NCBI GenBank assembly: GCA_944470555.2
Contig: OX104129.1
Location: 82,792,820-82,856,819 of the forward strand
DNA from: Heterobilharzia americana
Taxonomy: Eukaryota; Platyhelminthes; Trematoda; Strigeidida; Schistosomatidae
Reading direction: 5' to 3'
Length of the DNA stretch: 64,000 bases
A model generated the notes under the pieces. That model was not told where the DNA came from. It ran no database searches and saw nothing but the letters and a program-made list of their open reading frames with translations. The translations under genes and the position numbers were made by a program. Numbering within the stretch: position 1 is the first letter of the stretch; every line of letters starts with the position of its first letter. Below, piece after piece: positions 61,866 to 64,000 of the stretch.

Positions 61866-62124
61866 TATTATTATTGTCATTAGTCCCTTGGGTTCCTTGT
61901 GGAACATAGGGCTTCAGTAGCACGTCTCCAGTGACCTCTCTTCTCTGAGATCTTTTGAACCTGGTTCCACGACAGCCCACAAGCTCGCATTTCCTCCTCG
62001 CACGACCTCCTCCATGTCTCCCTCGGACGTCTAACTCGTCACTTCCCATGGGGATTCCACTCGAGTACCTGGCATGACGCGTGATGTCCCCAGTTGGCCT
62101 TCTCAGTGCATGCCCAATCCATCT
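61862..62124 (-). mobile_element. RTE-like LINE (family 1), short 3' fragment
   Basis: The tail (AATTATTATTATTGTCATTA on +) and the last coding stretch are present. The minus strand reads ARRKCELVGCRGTRFKRSQR in shifted frame, as in the copy at 40370-41869. It is 5'-truncated near 62124. Confidence 0.85.
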
Positions 62125-62654
62125 TCAACAGTGTGAAACAGGTCTAAAAGCTGAACATTAAAAATTAGACCATTGAAGGTGGCTATTTACAGTATTAGCT
62201 TATGTAGTGAATAAAACATTCCTGAAAAGTCGTAAGGATTTTCACTATAGTAGAATAAAACAAGTGAGATGACATAAATGATAACTATAAAAGATTCTTT
62301 AAAAAGAGACTAACAGTACAGAATCTGTAGACTTCAAAGTACAAGTCGTTTAAAACAAACTAAATACGTCATTTATCATAAGTACTTCACCACTTTAAGT
62401 CCCTCAGAGATATAAGATTCCAAAGTTTATTACATTCATTTCCACTAATACTGCCACTACACAGAAACACTGAACAGTTTGCCAAAAAAAACCAAGCTTG
62501 ACCTTGATTTCATTAGTTTCACCGTATTCAAAGTAACTTATAAGTAATCAAGTCTAGCACAAATTTCAAGCTTGAGTTTGATTGGTAGGATTTGGTCTGC
62601 ACTCAGGTCTAGACAAGTGATCAATAAATGCATGTAACTCATTGCTTCAGGAGG
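62125..62654. other. Spacer, nothing recognised
   Basis: No exon or repeat was recognised. Confidence 0.35.
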
Positions 62655-62800
62655 TCAGTCATGGCCTGAATAGCTCAGTGGTAAAGTTGCTGGCATTGAC
62701 AAACGGGTGAGGCTTGTTTGAATTTGATGTGGGACATCAATTCTGTCGAGGTTGCAAATACGTATTACTGAAGAGTGTCAACAAGGACGTAACCGAGATC
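62655..62800 (+). mobile_element. SINE-3 with tRNA-like head and decayed hammerhead
   Basis: The clearest SINE-3 head: GGCCTGAATAGCTCAGTGGT (A box TAGCTCAGTGG, 62671-62681) and B-box-like GGCTTGTTTGAATTTG. It is followed by TGTGGGACATCAATTCTGTC, GAGGTTGCAAATACG, CTGAAGA, stem II GTGTC...GGAC and GTAA in place of GAAA. Confidence 0.7.
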
Positions 62801-63799
62801 GAACTAATTATTTGATTTGATAGCTTTATGCCTACTATATTTAGAAATAGATCCTGTGCTGGATAAAATCCTATAGGTGATACAATGAGTAAAAGTGAAG
62901 CTAAATGCTTAAGTTTGGAAAGTAAATCGCTATGCTGATGATCAGAAAACATTTCACATGTTGTAATCCTCATCGTAGCAGAAACTTGGCGATAACTAGT
63001 ATAAGCTTTTAATGAAGTAAGTCTAATGATAATCAGAATAGTAGAAAGCATTATACAGAGAGTTGTTTCAGCAATATGAAGAATGGTGACCTTAGAGAAA
63101 AACTGAAACGTATTGAGAAGATGGAGAATATCATCAACTTGCAATGTATTAACACTATGCATTGTGAACAATCTGATCACACTTTAATCCTAACTGAGCA
63201 AGGTCAGTTAAGCCAATACCACTATAGTTAAGAAAGATAATAAGGCCAGAATGAAAAACGAGAGTGGAAAACAAGGTCAGATCACCACCACCAGTATGAA
63301 CTGAATACTACTAGGATCACTTTAGTGTAAGTACAAACTACTTTTCGATTGCCTACGAGGAAAGGGGAGTTTAATATCTGGATAGCAAGTGCTTCATCCT
63401 TGAGTATATCTCTACATGGCAATGTGATATACACATATTTTTAGAGACAGAATATTGATAAACCAGTGTCAATGTCCTACCGACTTATATGGTTAGCAAA
63501 TGTTTCGATAAGATGAAATATTCGTCTGCGACCAGAACGGTAATGGCTCTCTTCATATCAGTTATATGATCAATTTCTATAATGTGTTTGCGATGGATAA
63601 TGTAATACGTCTGTCCCATGAACCTATCAAAACATATAAAGCTAATAATCCACTTAGTCCAATAATGTATATATGTCAGTTACAACTAACTTCAAAGGAC
63701 ACCTTAGCAACTTCTGAAATAACCGATCAGCTCTCATTGTTTAGTCAAAAATCACTTTTCCAGTCAAAATAGAGAAACCTGATTGGTAGTTTCAGTGGT
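62801..63799. other. Spacer with one unassigned minus-strand frame
   Basis: The longest frame, 147 codons at 62737-63180 on the minus strand, is hydrophobic and AT-driven and has no recognised family or splice context. A 68-codon + frame at 63566-63772 is likewise unassigned. Confidence 0.3.
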
Positions 63800-64000
63800 T
63801 AATGGGGTAGGCTTTAGAGTAACTCCTAGGTCATGCATACATAAACTACCAAAATAGTTGACAAAAACTTTGAGTCTTATAAGAAGTCAAGTTTTCCTTG
63901 AAAGGTATTTCTGAACTTGTTGACCGATTCAATTATAGTAATATCAGGGATAAGACTGTGTACTCTTTTGATGTGAATTCCTTATTCATTAATGTACTAT
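63800..64000 (+). mobile_element. Penelope-like element, start of RT core, cut by the window end
   Basis: A frame near the right edge reads LVDRFNYSNIRDKTVYSFDV, NSLFINVL (63961-63999). SFDV-SLF is the RT motif A of Penelope-like elements. The upstream sequence contains stops, and the rest lies outside the window. Confidence 0.6.

Noticed and set aside
62920..62950. Plus-strand reading RYADDQKTF resembling an RT active site
   Set aside because: Stops on both sides and no other RT motif nearby. A chance YADD match.
62737..63180. 147-codon minus-strand frame
   Set aside because: Longest unassigned frame, but hydrophobic, AT-driven and without start context, splice sites or family resemblance.

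Overview
The window looks like nuclear genomic DNA of a schistosome-type trematode. The main reason is a dense set of tRNA-headed SINEs carrying hammerhead ribozyme cores, the arrangement known for the SMalpha retroposon of Schistosoma. AT-rich introns, RTE-like LINEs and Penelope-like elements (PLEs) support this. I could not run a database search, so the genus is an inference.

Host genes take up little of the sequence, and all three that I can support lie on the + strand with large, repeat-filled introns. (1) 8530-9307 plus 14103-14481 are the last two coding exons of a PCBP/mub-type triple-KH RNA-binding protein: a third KH domain followed by a C-terminal tail, with phases matching across a 4.8 kb intron. 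(2) 29494-29688, 34820-34885, 42060-42160 and 47064-47181 form a phase-compatible chain ending in a stop codon. The protein is not recognised. 31723-31932 and 45455-45578 are possible additional or alternative exons, and 17132-17235 is a weak upstream candidate. (3) 60542-60572 and 61038-61224 are candidate internal exons of a third, unrecognised gene that would run off the right edge.

Mobile elements make up most of what can be recognised. Family 1 is an RTE-like LINE (APE-type endonuclease plus reverse transcriptase, AAT-repeat 3' tail) with 14 copies. The longest is 53394-57062, with a 178-bp GGCT tract inside its RT frame. Family 2 is a second LINE (5867-6440, 22945-23725, 35560-36420, and a 5'-inverted copy at 49680-50900). 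PLEs of several subfamilies are at 1.0-1.8, 3.3-4.3, 4.8-5.4, 29.9-30.9, 32.2, 38.6-39.5, 57.9-58.1 and 63.8-64.0 kb. SINE-1, SINE-2 (SMalpha-like) and SINE-3 all carry hammerhead cores or their remains.

The main structural theme is fold-back duplication. PLEs, SINE-1, SINE-2 and a further SINE-like repeat repeatedly occur as a minus-strand copy followed by a plus-strand copy, with 5' parts facing each other. The clearest cases are a perfect 89-bp inverted repeat at 57934-58134 and a nearly perfect 102-bp one at 31339-31564. The second places two facing hammerhead ribozymes in one hairpin. SINE-2 pairs often share a tail on one side only, so the fold-back form may itself be a propagating element.
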